DNA of 64,000 bases from Antarcticimicrobium sp. (GTDB lineage Bacteria > Pseudomonadota > Alphaproteobacteria > Rhodobacterales > Rhodobacteraceae), in the NCBI RefSeq assembly GCF_029212575.1, contig NZ_JARGPK010000056.1:205677-269676 (forward strand), read 5' to 3'. Position 1 is the stretch's first letter; each line of letters starts with the position of its first letter. This document shows positions 39,536 to 50,082 of the stretch, piece after piece. A model generated the notes under the pieces. That model was not told the origin of the DNA. It did not search any database and was given only the letters and a program-made list of their open reading frames with translations. The position numbers and the translations under genes are program-made.

Positions 39536-40711
39536 ATGTTTGCCGTTTTCACCTCCGCCCGCAAGGCGGCGCTGACCGTTCTCGCGCTTCTGGCGGCCCT
39601 CGTCCTGTCGGCCTGCGACACCGCCATGGTGGGCGGCGGCGGACCGACGATCAATACCTCGAAGCCGGTGCCGGTGGCGCTGCTGGTGCCCCGGGGCTCG
39701 GGCCACTCCGGCGACGCGGTGCTGGCGCAAAGCCTTGAAAACGCGGCGCGCCTTGCGATCACCGATCTGCAGAACGTGCAGATCGACCTGCGCGTCTATG
39801 ACACCAGGGGCGATGCGGCCACCGCCGCCGCGGTGGCCAGCCAGGCGGTGAACGAGGGCGCCCGCATCCTTCTCGGCCCGGTCTATGGCGAGGCCGCGAA
39901 CGCGGCCGGGCTGGCCGTGGCGGGGCAAAACATCAACGTGCTGTCCTTCTCCAACAACACCACCATCGCCGGCGGCAACCTCTTCGTGCTCGGTCCGACC
40001 TTCGAGAACACCGCCCGGCGGCTGGCCAGTTATGCCAAGCGGCAGGGCAAGACCAGCGCGGTGATGGTGCACGGCTCCGACGTCTCCGGCCAGGTCGGGC
40101 GCAACGCGATCCGCGCCGCCCTGGCCGAGGCCGGGCTGCGCGAGGCCGGCGCGGTCTCGCATGAGCTGTCGCAGCAGGGCGTCATCAACGCGGTGCCCGC
40201 GGTGCGCGACGCGGTGCAGACCCAGGGCGCCGACACCCTGTTCCTGACCGCCACCACTGCCGGCGCGCTGCCGCTGTTCTCGCAGCTTCTGCCCGAGGCC
40301 GGCGTGTCGCCGCTGACCACCCAGTACATCGGCCTCACCCGCTGGGACATCCCGGCACAAACGCTGGCGCTGCCCGGAGTCCAGGGCGGCTGGTTCGCAT
40401 TGCCCGACCCGGCCCTTTCTCAGCAGTTCCGCGACCGTTATGCCCATACCTACGGCGGCCCGCCGCACCCGATCGGCGGGCTGGCCTATGACGGTATCGC
40501 CGCCATCGGCGCGCTGGTGGGGGCGGGCAAGTCCGACGCGCTGACTGGCGCCGCCCTGACCCAGAGCGCCGGGTTCAAGGGCGTCGGCGGCATCTTCCGG
40601 CTGCGCCCGGACGGCACCAACGACCGGGGTCTCGCAGTGGCCACGATCCAGAACAAACAGGTGGTTGTGATTGACCCTGCCCCAGCAAGTTTCTCCGGCG
40701 CCGGGTTCTGA
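39536..40711 (+). CDS. Penicillin-binding protein activator (LpoA-like lipoprotein, periplasmic-binding fold)
   Basis: Lipobox LVLSAC; VALLVPRGSGHSGDAVLAQSLENAARLAI; divergent from rsmI. Confidence 0.87.
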   Translation: MFAVFTSARKAALTVLALLAALVLSACDTAMVGGGGPTINTSKPVPVALLVPRGSGHSGDAVLAQSLENAARLAITDLQNVQIDLRVYDTRGDAATAAAVASQAVNEGARILLGPVYGEAANAAGLAVAGQNINVLSFSNNTTIAGGNLFVLGPTFENTARRLASYAKRQGKTSAVMVHGSDVSGQVGRNAIRAALAEAGLREAGAVSHELSQQGVINAVPAVRDAVQTQGADTLFLTATTAGALPLFSQLLPEAGVSPLTTQYIGLTRWDIPAQTLALPGVQGGWFALPDPALSQQFRDRYAHTYGGPPHPIGGLAYDGIAAIGALVGAGKSDALTGAALTQSAGFKGVGGIFRLRPDGTNDRGLAVATIQNKQVVVIDPAPASFSGAGF

Positions 40712-43502
40712 TCCCGCCGCGCCTGCGGCCCGCATCCTGCCGGTTCCGCCCGGCCCGCTGATCGGCGACGAGGCCGCCATTTTCGATGCCGCATCCGTGC
40801 GCGCGCAGATCGACGCGGCGGCCTCGGCCACCACCGACCCGGCAGTGATGCGGGCCGAGGCGGTGCGCATCCTGCGCGCCGCGCAGGACACCGGCCGCGC
40901 CGCCATTGCCGAGGCCTTCGCCGAACAACCCTTTGCGGCGCGCCCGCTGACCCGCTCCTATACCTATCTCACCGACGGGCTGGTCACCGCCGCGCTGCAC
41001 CTGGCCACCACCCATCTGCACCCGCTGCCCAACCCGACGCTGGCCGAACATATCGCGGTGATCGCCGTCGGCGGATACGGCCGGGGCGAGATGGCCCCGT
41101 TCTCGGACGTCGATCTGCTGTTCCTGACCCCCTACAAGATCACCGCCTGGGCCGAGAGCGTGATCGAATCGATGCTCTACACGCTCTGGGACATCAAGCT
41201 GAAGGTCGGCCATGCCAGCCGCACGATCCGCGACTGCCTCCGGCTCGGGCAGGAGGATTTCACCATCCGCACCGCGATGCTCGAACATCGCTTTCTCGCC
41301 GGTCACGTGCCGCTGGCCGAGGAATTCGACGCGCGGCTGAAATCCGACCTGTTCTCCGACAACGGCCGCGATTTCATCGAGGCCAAACTTGCCGAACGCG
41401 AGGCGCGCCACCGCAAGCAGGGCGAACGCTATGTGGTCGAGCCCAACGTCAAGGAGGGCAAGGGCGGGCTGCGCGACCTGCAATCGCTGTTCTGGATCGC
41501 CAAGTACATCCACGGGGTGCAGGACGCCGCCGAACTGGTGCCTCTGGGCGTGTTCCGCCCCGACGAGTTCGACCGCTTTGTCCAGGCCGAGGATTTCCTC
41601 TGGGCGGTGCGGTCCCACATGCACCTGATCACCGGGCGGCCCACCGAACAGCTCACCTTCGATCTGCAGGTCGAGGTGGCCGAGCGAATGGGCTACCGCG
41701 ACCGGGCCGGGCGGCGCGGGGTTGAGATCTTCATGCAGCGCTACTTCCGCGAGGCCACGGCGGTGGGCGACCTGACGCGGATCTTCCTGACCAAGCTGGA
41801 GGCGACTCACCTCAAGAGCGAACCCCTGCTGGAACGCATCTTCCGCCGCCGCCCCAAGGTACGGGCGGGCTACCAGGTGATCAACAATCGCCTCGCCATC
41901 GCCGACCCCGAGGCGTTTCTGGCCGACAAGCTGAACCTGCTGCGGATCTTCGAGGAGGGGCTGCGCACCGGCATGCTGATCCACCCCGACGCGATGCGGC
42001 TGGTGACGGCAAACCTTGAGCTGATCGACGACGAGTTGCGCACCGACAAGGAGGCGCAGCGCCTCTTTCTCGACCTGCTGCTCAAGCACGGCAACCCCGA
42101 GCGCGCGCTGAGGCGGATGAACGAACTGGGGGTCCTGGCCGCCTTCATCCCCGAGTTCGAACCGGTCGTGGCGATGATGCAGTTCAACATGTACCACAGC
42201 TATACCGTGGACGAGCACATTATCCAGTGCATCGCCCAGCTCGCCAAAATCGAACGCAACGAGCTGACCGAATCGCTGCCGGTCGCCTCCAGCATCTTGG
42301 AACGCGGGGTCAACCGCCGGGTTCTTTATGTCGCGCTGATGCTGCACGACATCGCCAAGGGCCGACCCGAGGATCATTCGATCCTCGGCGCCAAGATTGC
42401 CCGGCAGATCGCCCCGCGCCTGGGCCTGAACAAGTCCGAGACCGAAACCGTCGCCTGGCTGGTGCGCTATCACCTGCTGATGTCGGACACCGCGCAGAAA
42501 CGCGACATCGCCGACCCGCGCACGGTGCGCGACTTTGCCAAGGCGGTCAAAACCGTCAAGCGGCTCGACCTGCTGACCGTGCTCACCGTCTGCGACATCC
42601 GCGGCGTCGGACCGACCACCTGGAACAACTGGAAGGCGGCGCTGCTGCGCGCGCTCTATCGCCAGACCCGCAGGGCGCTGGAAACCGGGATGGAGGATCT
42701 CACCCGCGAGAACCGCGGCACCGAGGCCAAGAAGGCGCTGCGCGCCGCCCTGCCTGACTGGCCCAAACCGGTGCTCAAACTCGAAACCGGCCGCCATTAC
42801 CCTCCCTACTGGCAGGGGCTGCACCTCACCGCGCATGTCGATTTCGCCGAGATGCTGCGCGAGCTGGAGGACAGGGGCGACCCGGCCGAGATCATCATCC
42901 GCCTCTATCCCGACGAGGACCGCGACGCCACCCGCGCCTGTTTCGTGATGGGCGACCATCCCGGCATCTTCGCCCGCATTGCCGGCGCGCTGGCGCTGGT
43001 CGGCGCCAATGTCGTGGATGCGCGCAGCTATACCACCAAGGACGGTTACGTCACCGATGCCTTCTGGATCCAGGATAGCGACGGCCACCCGTTCGAGGCC
43101 GCCCGCCTGCCGCGTCTGCGCCAGATGATCCACAAGACGCTCAAGGGCGAGGTGGTGACCCGCGACGCGCTGAAATCCCGCGACAAGATCCGCAAGCGGG
43201 AAAAGGCCTTCAACGTGCCGACCCACATCACCTTCGACAACGACGGATCCGAGATCTACACCATCATCGAGGTCGACACCCGCGACCGCCCCGGCCTGCT
43301 CTACGATCTGGCCCGCGCAATGGCCTCGGCCAATGTCTATATCGCCAACGCGGTGATCGCGACCTATGGCGAACAGGTGGTCGACAGCTTCTACGTCAAG
43401 GATATGTTCGGGCTGAAATACCACTCCAAATCCAAGCAGAAATCGCTCGAGACCAAGTTGCGGCAGGCGATCGACGAAGGCGCCGAGCGCGCCGAAACCT
43501 GA
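40671..43502 (+). CDS. glnD: [Protein-PII] uridylyltransferase
   Basis: AVGGYGRGEMAPFSDVDLLFL; HD domain LMLHDIAKGRPEDHS; two C-terminal ACT domains. Confidence 0.96.
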   Translation: MTLPQQVSPAPGSDPAAPAARILPVPPGPLIGDEAAIFDAASVRAQIDAAASATTDPAVMRAEAVRILRAAQDTGRAAIAEAFAEQPFAARPLTRSYTYLTDGLVTAALHLATTHLHPLPNPTLAEHIAVIAVGGYGRGEMAPFSDVDLLFLTPYKITAWAESVIESMLYTLWDIKLKVGHASRTIRDCLRLGQEDFTIRTAMLEHRFLAGHVPLAEEFDARLKSDLFSDNGRDFIEAKLAEREARHRKQGERYVVEPNVKEGKGGLRDLQSLFWIAKYIHGVQDAAELVPLGVFRPDEFDRFVQAEDFLWAVRSHMHLITGRPTEQLTFDLQVEVAERMGYRDRAGRRGVEIFMQRYFREATAVGDLTRIFLTKLEATHLKSEPLLERIFRRRPKVRAGYQVINNRLAIADPEAFLADKLNLLRIFEEGLRTGMLIHPDAMRLVTANLELIDDELRTDKEAQRLFLDLLLKHGNPERALRRMNELGVLAAFIPEFEPVVAMMQFNMYHSYTVDEHIIQCIAQLAKIERNELTESLPVASSILERGVNRRVLYVALMLHDIAKGRPEDHSILGAKIARQIAPRLGLNKSETETVAWLVRYHLLMSDTAQKRDIADPRTVRDFAKAVKTVKRLDLLTVLTVCDIRGVGPTTWNNWKAALLRALYRQTRRALETGMEDLTRENRGTEAKKALRAALPDWPKPVLKLETGRHYPPYWQGLHLTAHVDFAEMLRELEDRGDPAEIIIRLYPDEDRDATRACFVMGDHPGIFARIAGALALVGANVVDARSYTTKDGYVTDAFWIQDSDGHPFEAARLPRLRQMIHKTLKGEVVTRDALKSRDKIRKREKAFNVPTHITFDNDGSEIYTIIEVDTRDRPGLLYDLARAMASANVYIANAVIATYGEQVVDSFYVKDMFGLKYHSKSKQKSLETKLRQAIDEGAERAET

Positions 43503-43614
43503 CACCCGCACGCGGTGCGCGCCCCTTCCCCATCGCGCGCAAAGCGGCTAAGCCTGCCGCGAAACCGCATGAAAGGGCGCCTGACGTGCCGACCCCAGCC
43601 CGCGCGAGCGCAGG

Positions 43615-45156
43615 ATGAAACCGATCCGCCTGATGGCCGGGTTCTTCACCGTCGGCGTCTGGACGCTGGCCAGCCGCGTGCTGGGCTTTCTGCGCGACGC
43701 GATGATCCTCGCGCTGCTCGGCACCGGCCCACTTTACGAGGCCTATGTGGTCGCCTTCCGGCTGCCCAACCTGTTCCGCCGCTTCTTCGCCGAGGGCGCC
43801 TTCAACATGGCCTTCGTGCCGATGTTCTCGAAAAAGTTCGAGACCGGGGAAAACCCGCAGCGCTTTGCCGAGGATGCACTCAGCGGGCTGGCCTCGGTGC
43901 TGATCGTGCTGACGCTGCTCGCGCAGGTGGCGATGCCCTGGCTGATCTTTGCCATGGCCAGCGGCTTTTCCGGGCAGGAACAATTCGCGCTGTCAGTGGA
44001 CTTCGGGCGTATCGCCTTTCCCTATATCCTGTTCATCTCGCTGGCGGCGCTGTTCTCGGGCATCCTCAATGCCACCGGCCGGTTCGCCGCCGCCGCAGCA
44101 GCACCTGTGCTGCTGAACGTGCTGCTGGTCTCGGCCATGGCGGCGGCGCATTGGCTGGGCGGCAACGTCGCCCAGGCGCTGATCTGGGCGATCCCGGCGG
44201 CGGGCGTGGCGCAACTGGCGCTGGTCTGGCGCGCCGCGGCTCAGGCCGGGTTCCCGCTGCGGCCGCGCCGCCCGCGCTGGACACCGGAACTGGCCCGGCT
44301 GGTGCGGGTGGCGATCCCCGCCGCGCTGGCCGGCGGCGTGGTACAGATCAACCTGCTGGTCGGTCAGCAGGTCGCCAGCTATTTCGACCGCGCCGTGGGC
44401 TGGCTCTACGCCGCCGACCGGCTCTATCAACTGCCGCTCGGTGTGGTCGGCATCGCCATCGGCGTGGTGCTGCTGCCCGATCTCTCGCGTCGGCTGGCCG
44501 CGCGCGACAACGACGGCGCGCGCCATGCGCTCAGCCGCGCCGCCGAGGTCTCGCTGGCGCTGACCATCCCCTCCGCCGTGGCCCTGGTGGTGATCCCGCT
44601 GCCGCTGGTCTCGGTGCTGTTCGAACGCGGCCAGACCACCGGCGCCGACAGCGCCGCCATCGCGCAGGCGGTGGCGATCTACGGGCTCGGCCTGCCCGCC
44701 TTCGTGCTGCAGAAGATCCTGCAACCGCTGTTCTTCGCCCGCGAGGACACCCGCACGCCGTTCCGCTACGCGCTGGTGGCAATGGCGATCAACGCCGCCG
44801 CCGCGATCGGGCTGGCGCCGGTGCTGGGCTGGCTCGCCCCCGCCGTCGCCACCACCCTGGCGGGCTGGGCGATGGTGCTGCTGCTGGTGCGCGGCGGTCG
44901 CAGGTTCGGTGACGTGGCCCGCTTCGACGCCCGCTTTCGCACCCGGATCTGGCGCATCTGCCTGGCCGCAGGGCTCATGGGCGCCGTGCTCTGGGTGGCC
45001 GCCGCGGGGCTGGCGCAGGCGCTCGATACCGGCGGGCTGCGCTACCTGGCGCTGGCCGGGCTGGTGGGCCTGGGCATCGTGGCCTATTTCGCCATCGCCC
45101 ATGTGATCGGCGCGGTGCGCCTGTCGGAATTTCGCCGCGCCCTGCGCCGCGGCTGA
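43615..45156 (+). CDS. murJ: Lipid II flippase MurJ
   Basis: VWTLASRVLGFLRDAMILALLGTGPLYEAYVVAFRLPNLFRRFFAEGAFNMAFVPMF. Confidence 0.95.
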   Translation: MKPIRLMAGFFTVGVWTLASRVLGFLRDAMILALLGTGPLYEAYVVAFRLPNLFRRFFAEGAFNMAFVPMFSKKFETGENPQRFAEDALSGLASVLIVLTLLAQVAMPWLIFAMASGFSGQEQFALSVDFGRIAFPYILFISLAALFSGILNATGRFAAAAAAPVLLNVLLVSAMAAAHWLGGNVAQALIWAIPAAGVAQLALVWRAAAQAGFPLRPRRPRWTPELARLVRVAIPAALAGGVVQINLLVGQQVASYFDRAVGWLYAADRLYQLPLGVVGIAIGVVLLPDLSRRLAARDNDGARHALSRAAEVSLALTIPSAVALVVIPLPLVSVLFERGQTTGADSAAIAQAVAIYGLGLPAFVLQKILQPLFFAREDTRTPFRYALVAMAINAAAAIGLAPVLGWLAPAVATTLAGWAMVLLLVRGGRRFGDVARFDARFRTRIWRICLAAGLMGAVLWVAAAGLAQALDTGGLRYLALAGLVGLGIVAYFAIAHVIGAVRLSEFRRALRRG

Positions 45157-45242
45157 CCTCCGCGACAACTTTTCCGAACGCCCTTCCGCCGCACTGACGT
45201 ATCATCGCGCATGTTGACTGTGATTCCCTGAAAGGAAACGCC

Positions 45243-45434
45243 ATGCTGCGCAACGAAGGCTCCATCGACCGCATCCTGCGCGTCGTCTTCGGCCTCGCCC
45301 TGCTGTCGCTGATCTTCGTCGGCCCCAAGACCATGTGGGGTCTGGTCGGTTTGATCCCGCTGCTGACCGGGCTTGCGGGCTACTGCCCGCTCTACCAGGT
45401 GCTGGGCTTCAGCAGCTGCCCGATGAAGAAATAG
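45243..45434 (+). CDS. DUF2892 (YgaP-like transmembrane) domain protein
   Basis: MLRNEGSIDRILRVVFGLALLSLIFVGPKTMWGLVGLIPLLTGLAGYCPLYQVLGFSSC. Confidence 0.9.
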   Translation: MLRNEGSIDRILRVVFGLALLSLIFVGPKTMWGLVGLIPLLTGLAGYCPLYQVLGFSSCPMKK

Positions 45435-45451
45435 CGATACCCGAAAGACAG

Positions 45452-45489
45452 GCGGCTATGCCGGCGGGTCCATCGGCCGGCATAGCCGC
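45452..45489. terminator. Strong 13-bp perfect hairpin between convergent genes (no T tract)
   Basis: GCGGCTATGCCGG (45452-45464) / CCGGCATAGCCGC (45477-45489). Confidence 0.5.
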
Positions 45490-45497
45490 GACATGCC

Positions 45498-46184
45498 TTA
45501 CTCGTGCCGGATCTTGCCGCGCATCCGGGCCCAGCCCCCCGGCGAGACGAAGAACGACAGCGCGAAACCGGTGGCAAAGCCGCCCAGGTCGGCGACCCAG
45601 TCGGCGCTGCCGCCGAAGATCAGCCCGAACACCAGCTGTATCCCCATCAGCATCGCGATCAACGAAAACGCCCGTGTCTGGTTGGCCCCGACCATGCCCA
45701 GCCGCCGCCACAGGATGAAGGTGAACGCCCCGATCAGCCCGTAGACGGCGGGAAACCCGCCCACCAGCGGCATCGGGTCGTCAAGCAGCAGCGCATAGAT
45801 CAGCGCGCCGCCCACCGCCGAGAGCAAGAAGATCGCCAGCATGGCAAGGCTGCCAAAGATCTCGCCCACCATCTTGCCCATCGCCAGCACGAAGACCCCG
45901 ACGAAAAGCGCATGGGTGAACGAGGTATGCACGAAACTGTAGGAGACAAAGCGGATCAGATGCTCCGCCGGCCAGACCCCGCTGTCCCACATCCAGTCTA
46001 CGATCTCGCCGGAAAAGGCATAGGACTGGATCGCCGACAACCGCCAGCCTACCGCCGCCGGCCCGCCGACAATTCCGCGCGCGCCAAGGAAAAACGCGAT
46101 CTCGATCCCCATGATCACCAGGAACAGCGCCGCCACCACCGGCGGCAGCGGGTTGACCGCCCCGTTATGCGGCTCTTGGTCCAT
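45498..46184 (-). CDS. Rhomboid family intramembrane serine protease
   Basis: [32 protein letters not shown]...[15 protein letters not shown] (Ser in a G(F)PAVYG variant). Confidence 0.82.
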   Translation of the reverse strand: MDQEPHNGAVNPLPPVVAALFLVIMGIEIAFFLGARGIVGGPAAVGWRLSAIQSYAFSGEIVDWMWDSGVWPAEHLIRFVSYSFVHTSFTHALFVGVFVLAMGKMVGEIFGSLAMLAIFLLSAVGGALIYALLLDDPMPLVGGFPAVYGLIGAFTFILWRRLGMVGANQTRAFSLIAMLMGIQLVFGLIFGGSADWVADLGGFATGFALSFFVSPGGWARMRGKIRHE

Positions 46185-46289
46185 GCTCGGATCTCCTCAT
46201 GCCTGCCTGCCGACCGGCGCCGGTTGACGCCACCCGGTGCCATGGGTAAGCGACACGAGTTCATTTATCCAGACGGGAGTTGTCGCAAG

Positions 46290-47318
46290 ATGACCGAGAC
46301 CACCTTCACCCAGCGGGTGTTTTCCGGGATCCAGCCCTCGGGGAACCTGCACCTGGGCAATTATCTCGGCGCGCTCAAGCGGTTCGCCGATGCGCAGAAT
46401 AACGGCATCGAGTCGATCTATTGCATGGTCGACCTGCACGCGATCACCGTCTGGCAAAACCCCGAGGATCTGCGCCGTGCCACGCGCGAGCTTTGCGCCG
46501 GCTTCATCGCCTCGGGGATCGACCCGGAGAAATCCAGTCTCATCAACCAGAGCCAGGTGCCCGAACACGCCCAGCTCGCCTGGATCTTCAACTGCGTCGC
46601 GCGCATGGGCTGGATGCAGCGCATGACCCAGTGGAAGGACAAGGCCGGCAAGAACCAGCAGAACGCCTCGCTCGGGCTGCTCGCCTACCCCTCGCTGATG
46701 GCCGCCGACATCCTGATCTACCACGCCACCCACGTCCCGGTGGGCGAGGATCAGAAACAGCACCTGGAATTGACCCGCGACATCGCCGCCAAGTTCAACC
46801 ACGACTACGGCGTCGACTTCTTCCCGCTCACCGAACCGGTGATCGAGGGCGCCGCAACCCGGGTGATGAGCCTGCGCGACGGCTCCAAGAAGATGTCGAA
46901 GTCCGATCCCTCGGATGCCAGCCGGATCAACATGACCGACGATGCCGACACCATCGCCAGGAAGATCCGCAAGGCCAAGACCGACCCCGAGCCGCTGCCG
47001 GACAACACCGACGCGCTGGAGGAGCGCCCCGAGGCGCGCAACCTGGTCAACATCTACGCCGCGCTGGCCGATACCTCGGTGGAACAGGTGATCGCCGATC
47101 ACGCCGGCCAGAACTTTGCCACCTTCAAGCCCCTGCTCGCCGATCTGGCGGTGGCCAAGCTCGCCCCCATCGCCGGCGAGATGAGCCGCCTGATGGGCGA
47201 ACAGGACGAGATCGACCGCATCCTGAGCCGTGGCGCCGAACGCGCCCGCGCGATCACCGCGCCGATCCTGCGCCGCACCTATGACATCGTCGGCATGGTC
47301 GGCCCGGTCGAGGGCTGA
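46290..47318 (+). CDS. trpS: Tryptophanyl-tRNA synthetase
   Basis: [36 protein letters not shown]. Confidence 0.97.
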   Translation: MTETTFTQRVFSGIQPSGNLHLGNYLGALKRFADAQNNGIESIYCMVDLHAITVWQNPEDLRRATRELCAGFIASGIDPEKSSLINQSQVPEHAQLAWIFNCVARMGWMQRMTQWKDKAGKNQQNASLGLLAYPSLMAADILIYHATHVPVGEDQKQHLELTRDIAAKFNHDYGVDFFPLTEPVIEGAATRVMSLRDGSKKMSKSDPSDASRINMTDDADTIARKIRKAKTDPEPLPDNTDALEERPEARNLVNIYAALADTSVEQVIADHAGQNFATFKPLLADLAVAKLAPIAGEMSRLMGEQDEIDRILSRGAERARAITAPILRRTYDIVGMVGPVEG

Positions 47319-47344
47319 GATCCGCCGCGGCGGACCCGGAAAAC

Positions 47345-47379
47345 AAGGCCCGGACGTTCCGTACGATCCGGGCCTTTTT
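47345..47379 (+). terminator. Rho-independent terminator downstream of trpS
   Basis: AAGGCCCGGA-N12-TCCGGGCCTTTTT perfect 10-bp stem with T tract. Confidence 0.88.
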
Positions 47380-47401
47380 CTGTACGCTTTCCGGGCCGTG
47401 C

Positions 47402-48457
47402 TCAGGCCGCGTCGTGGCGCAGCCGTTCGGCCACAATCTCCTCGGCCACGTCGTTCGGGCTCACCCCCCTCTGCGCCGCGCGGGTCAGGGTGCGGTCCAT
47501 GGTCGCGTCCAACTCCCCCAGTTTCTCCGCCACCCAGGACGGGTGGTCCGCGATCCGCAGGATCTCGGTCGCCACGTTGATGATGCCCCCGCCATTGGCA
47601 ATGAAATCAGGCGCATAGAGAATGCCGCGCGCGTGCAACCGCGCGCCGTCCCCGGCCGTGGCAAGCTGGTTGTTGGCGCCGCCCGCCACCGCCTGCACCC
47701 GCAGGTCGGGGATCGAGACCTCATTCAGCACCGCCCCGATGGCGCAGGGCGCTAGGATCTCCGCCTCCACCGTCAGGATCGCCTCCGGCGCCACCACCCG
47801 CGCGGCAAACCGCGCCTGCGCCTCGGTCACTGCACTGTCATTCAGGTCGGAGACGATCAGTTCGGCCCCGGCCCGGTGCAGCAGGTCGCACAGGTGCAGG
47901 CCGACATGGCCCAGCCCCTGCACCGCCACCCGCAGCCCCGCCAGGTCGGATGATCCGAACCGGTGCCGCGCGGTGGTGCGGATCGCGTTGAAGATGCCGC
48001 GCGCGGTCACCGGCGAGGGGTCGCCGCTGGCAAAGGGCCCATCGGCCAGCCCGGCGACGAACCGCGTCTCGGTGCCGACCCGCGCCATGTCGGCGGGCGT
48101 CATCCCCATGTCCTCGGCGGTCCAGTAGCGCCCGCCCAGCGCCTCAACCGCGCGGCCGAACGTGGCCAGCATTTCCGGGGTCTTGTCCCGCGCCGGATCG
48201 CCGATGATCACCGCCTTGCCGCCGCCCAGCGGCAGCCCGGCGGCGGCGTTCTTGAAGGTCATGCCGCGCGACAGCCGCAGCGCATCCTCCAGCGCCGCGG
48301 CCTCGTCCGCGTAGCTCCGCATCCGCAGCCCGCCCGCCGCCGGGCCAAGCTGGGTCGAGTGAATGGCAATGATGCCGCTCAGCCCGCTGTCGGCGTCCCG
48401 CACGCGCAGGACCTGTTCGTGGTCCTGCGTTTCGATCTGCGTGAGCTCCATCTTCAT
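47402..48457 (-). CDS. Glu/Leu/Phe/Val family dehydrogenase (leucine dehydrogenase-like)
   Basis: GPAAGGLRMRSYADEAAALEDALRLSRGMTFKNAAAGLPLGGGKAVI; VQGLGHVGLHLCDLLHRAGA. Confidence 0.9.
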   Translation of the reverse strand: MKMELTQIETQDHEQVLRVRDADSGLSGIIAIHSTQLGPAAGGLRMRSYADEAAALEDALRLSRGMTFKNAAAGLPLGGGKAVIIGDPARDKTPEMLATFGRAVEALGGRYWTAEDMGMTPADMARVGTETRFVAGLADGPFASGDPSPVTARGIFNAIRTTARHRFGSSDLAGLRVAVQGLGHVGLHLCDLLHRAGAELIVSDLNDSAVTEAQARFAARVVAPEAILTVEAEILAPCAIGAVLNEVSIPDLRVQAVAGGANNQLATAGDGARLHARGILYAPDFIANGGGIINVATEILRIADHPSWVAEKLGELDATMDRTLTRAAQRGVSPNDVAEEIVAERLRHDAA

Positions 48458-48601
48458 CTCTCCGTTTTCCTGGGGTTTCTTCCTGGGCTTTCACGTGATT
48501 TTGCCATTCTAAAGAGATCGATTTTCACCAATAATACGCGCAGAGATCGTAATTTTTGAAGGTTTTCACCACAATGACTCATTCAGACAGGGAAAATTCG
48601 C

Positions 48602-49060
48602 ATGGACAGGATTGATCGCAAAATCATCCGCGCGCTGCAGCGCGACGGGCGCATGAAGATCGCCGACCTGGCCGAAGCCGCCGGCCTTTCCCCGACTCCC
48701 TGCGCGCGGCGGTTGGAGCGGTTGCAGTCCGACGGCGTGATCACCGGCTTCGGCGCCCGGGTCGATGCCGAAAAACTGGGGCTGCCGGTCTCGGTCTTCG
48801 TCTCGGTCGAACTTGGCCGGCAGGACCGCGCCGCGATCGACGCCTTCGAACGTGCCATCGGGGCCTGCGACGAGGTGATGGAATGCTACCTGATGACCGG
48901 CTCGCGCGATATCCTGCTGCGGGTGGTCTGCGCCGACCTCACCGCCTTTGACGCCTTTCTGGAAAACCGGCTGATGCAGATCCCCGGCATCCGCAACCTG
49001 CGCTCCAACTTCGCGCTGCGCACGATGGTTCGGCGGTCGGCGCTGCCGATGCGCGGCTGA
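48602..49060 (+). CDS. Lrp/AsnC family transcriptional regulator
   Basis: MDRIDRKIIRALQRDGRMKIADLAEAAGLSPTPCARRLERLQSDGVITGF. Confidence 0.93.
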   Translation: MDRIDRKIIRALQRDGRMKIADLAEAAGLSPTPCARRLERLQSDGVITGFGARVDAEKLGLPVSVFVSVELGRQDRAAIDAFERAIGACDEVMECYLMTGSRDILLRVVCADLTAFDAFLENRLMQIPGIRNLRSNFALRTMVRRSALPMRG

Positions 49061-49148
49061 TCCCGGCCGGAGCCGGGCGCGACATCTTGCGGGGCTGGAC
49101 CTTGCCCCGGCTTCTTTCTAACGTCCGCGCCGAAGCAAGGAGAGCACC

Positions 49149-50012
49149 ATGGCAACCGGCACCAACATCCGCACCTATTACAACGGCACCTGGCACGATG
49201 GCGACACCCCGATCATCCGCGCCGCCGATCACGGCGCCTGGCTGGGCTCGGGGGTGTTCGACGGTGCCCGCTTCGTCGATGGGCTGATGCCCGACCTCGA
49301 CGCCCATTGCGCCCGCGTCAATCGCTCGGCCGCGGCCCTGATGTTGACCCCCACGGTCGAGACCGCGCAGATGGTCGAGATCGTCAAGGAGGGGCTGGAA
49401 GCCTACGCCAAGGGTGCAGCAGTCTACATCCGGCCGATGTACTGGGGCATCAACGGCGACGCCACCGCGATCATCCCGCAGAAGGACGAGACCGGCTTTG
49501 CGGTCTGCCTGGAGGAAATCCCGATGGCCCCGCCCGAGGCCAGCGTGACGCTGACCCGCACCCGGTTCCGCCGCCCGGTGCTGGAGGATGCGGTGGTCAA
49601 CGCCAAGGCCGGCTGCCTTTACCCCAACAACGCGCGCATGCTGGCCGAGGCCCGCGCCAAGGGGTTCAACAACGCGCTGGTCGGCGACGCCATGGGCAAT
49701 GTCGCCGAAACCGCCACCGCCAACGTCTTCATGGTCAAGGACGGCGAGGTGTTCACGCCGATCGCCAACGGCACCTTCCTGGCCGGGATCACCCGCGCGC
49801 GGCACATGAAGCACATGCGCGCCGACGGCATGACGGTGCATGAAACCGTGCTGAGCTTTGCCGATTTCGAGGCCGCCGACGAGATCTTCCTGTCCGGCAA
49901 CATGAGCAAGGTGACCCCGGTCAGCGCCTTTGAGGAAAACCAGTACCAGGTCGGCCCGGTCACCCGCCGGGTGCGCGACATGTACTGGGACTGGGCCAGA
50001 TCGGAAAGCTGA
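49149..50012 (+). CDS. ilvE: Branched-chain amino acid aminotransferase
   Basis: class IV aminotransferase; GVFDGARFVDG, GNVAETATANVFMVKDGEVFTP, GITRARHMK. Confidence 0.9.
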   Translation: MATGTNIRTYYNGTWHDGDTPIIRAADHGAWLGSGVFDGARFVDGLMPDLDAHCARVNRSAAALMLTPTVETAQMVEIVKEGLEAYAKGAAVYIRPMYWGINGDATAIIPQKDETGFAVCLEEIPMAPPEASVTLTRTRFRRPVLEDAVVNAKAGCLYPNNARMLAEARAKGFNNALVGDAMGNVAETATANVFMVKDGEVFTPIANGTFLAGITRARHMKHMRADGMTVHETVLSFADFEAADEIFLSGNMSKVTPVSAFEENQYQVGPVTRRVRDMYWDWARSES

Positions 50013-50082
50013 CCCGCCTGAACCCCGCGCTTGCCTGACCCCACGGGATCGGGCATCATCCGCGCGCAAGGAGACGCCCCGA

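Noticed and set aside
40575-43511. 978-aa ORF antisense to glnD
   Set aside because: Low-complexity composition (G/H/Q/R/D rich) and exactly antisense to a well-supported gene; typical GC-driven spurious ORF.
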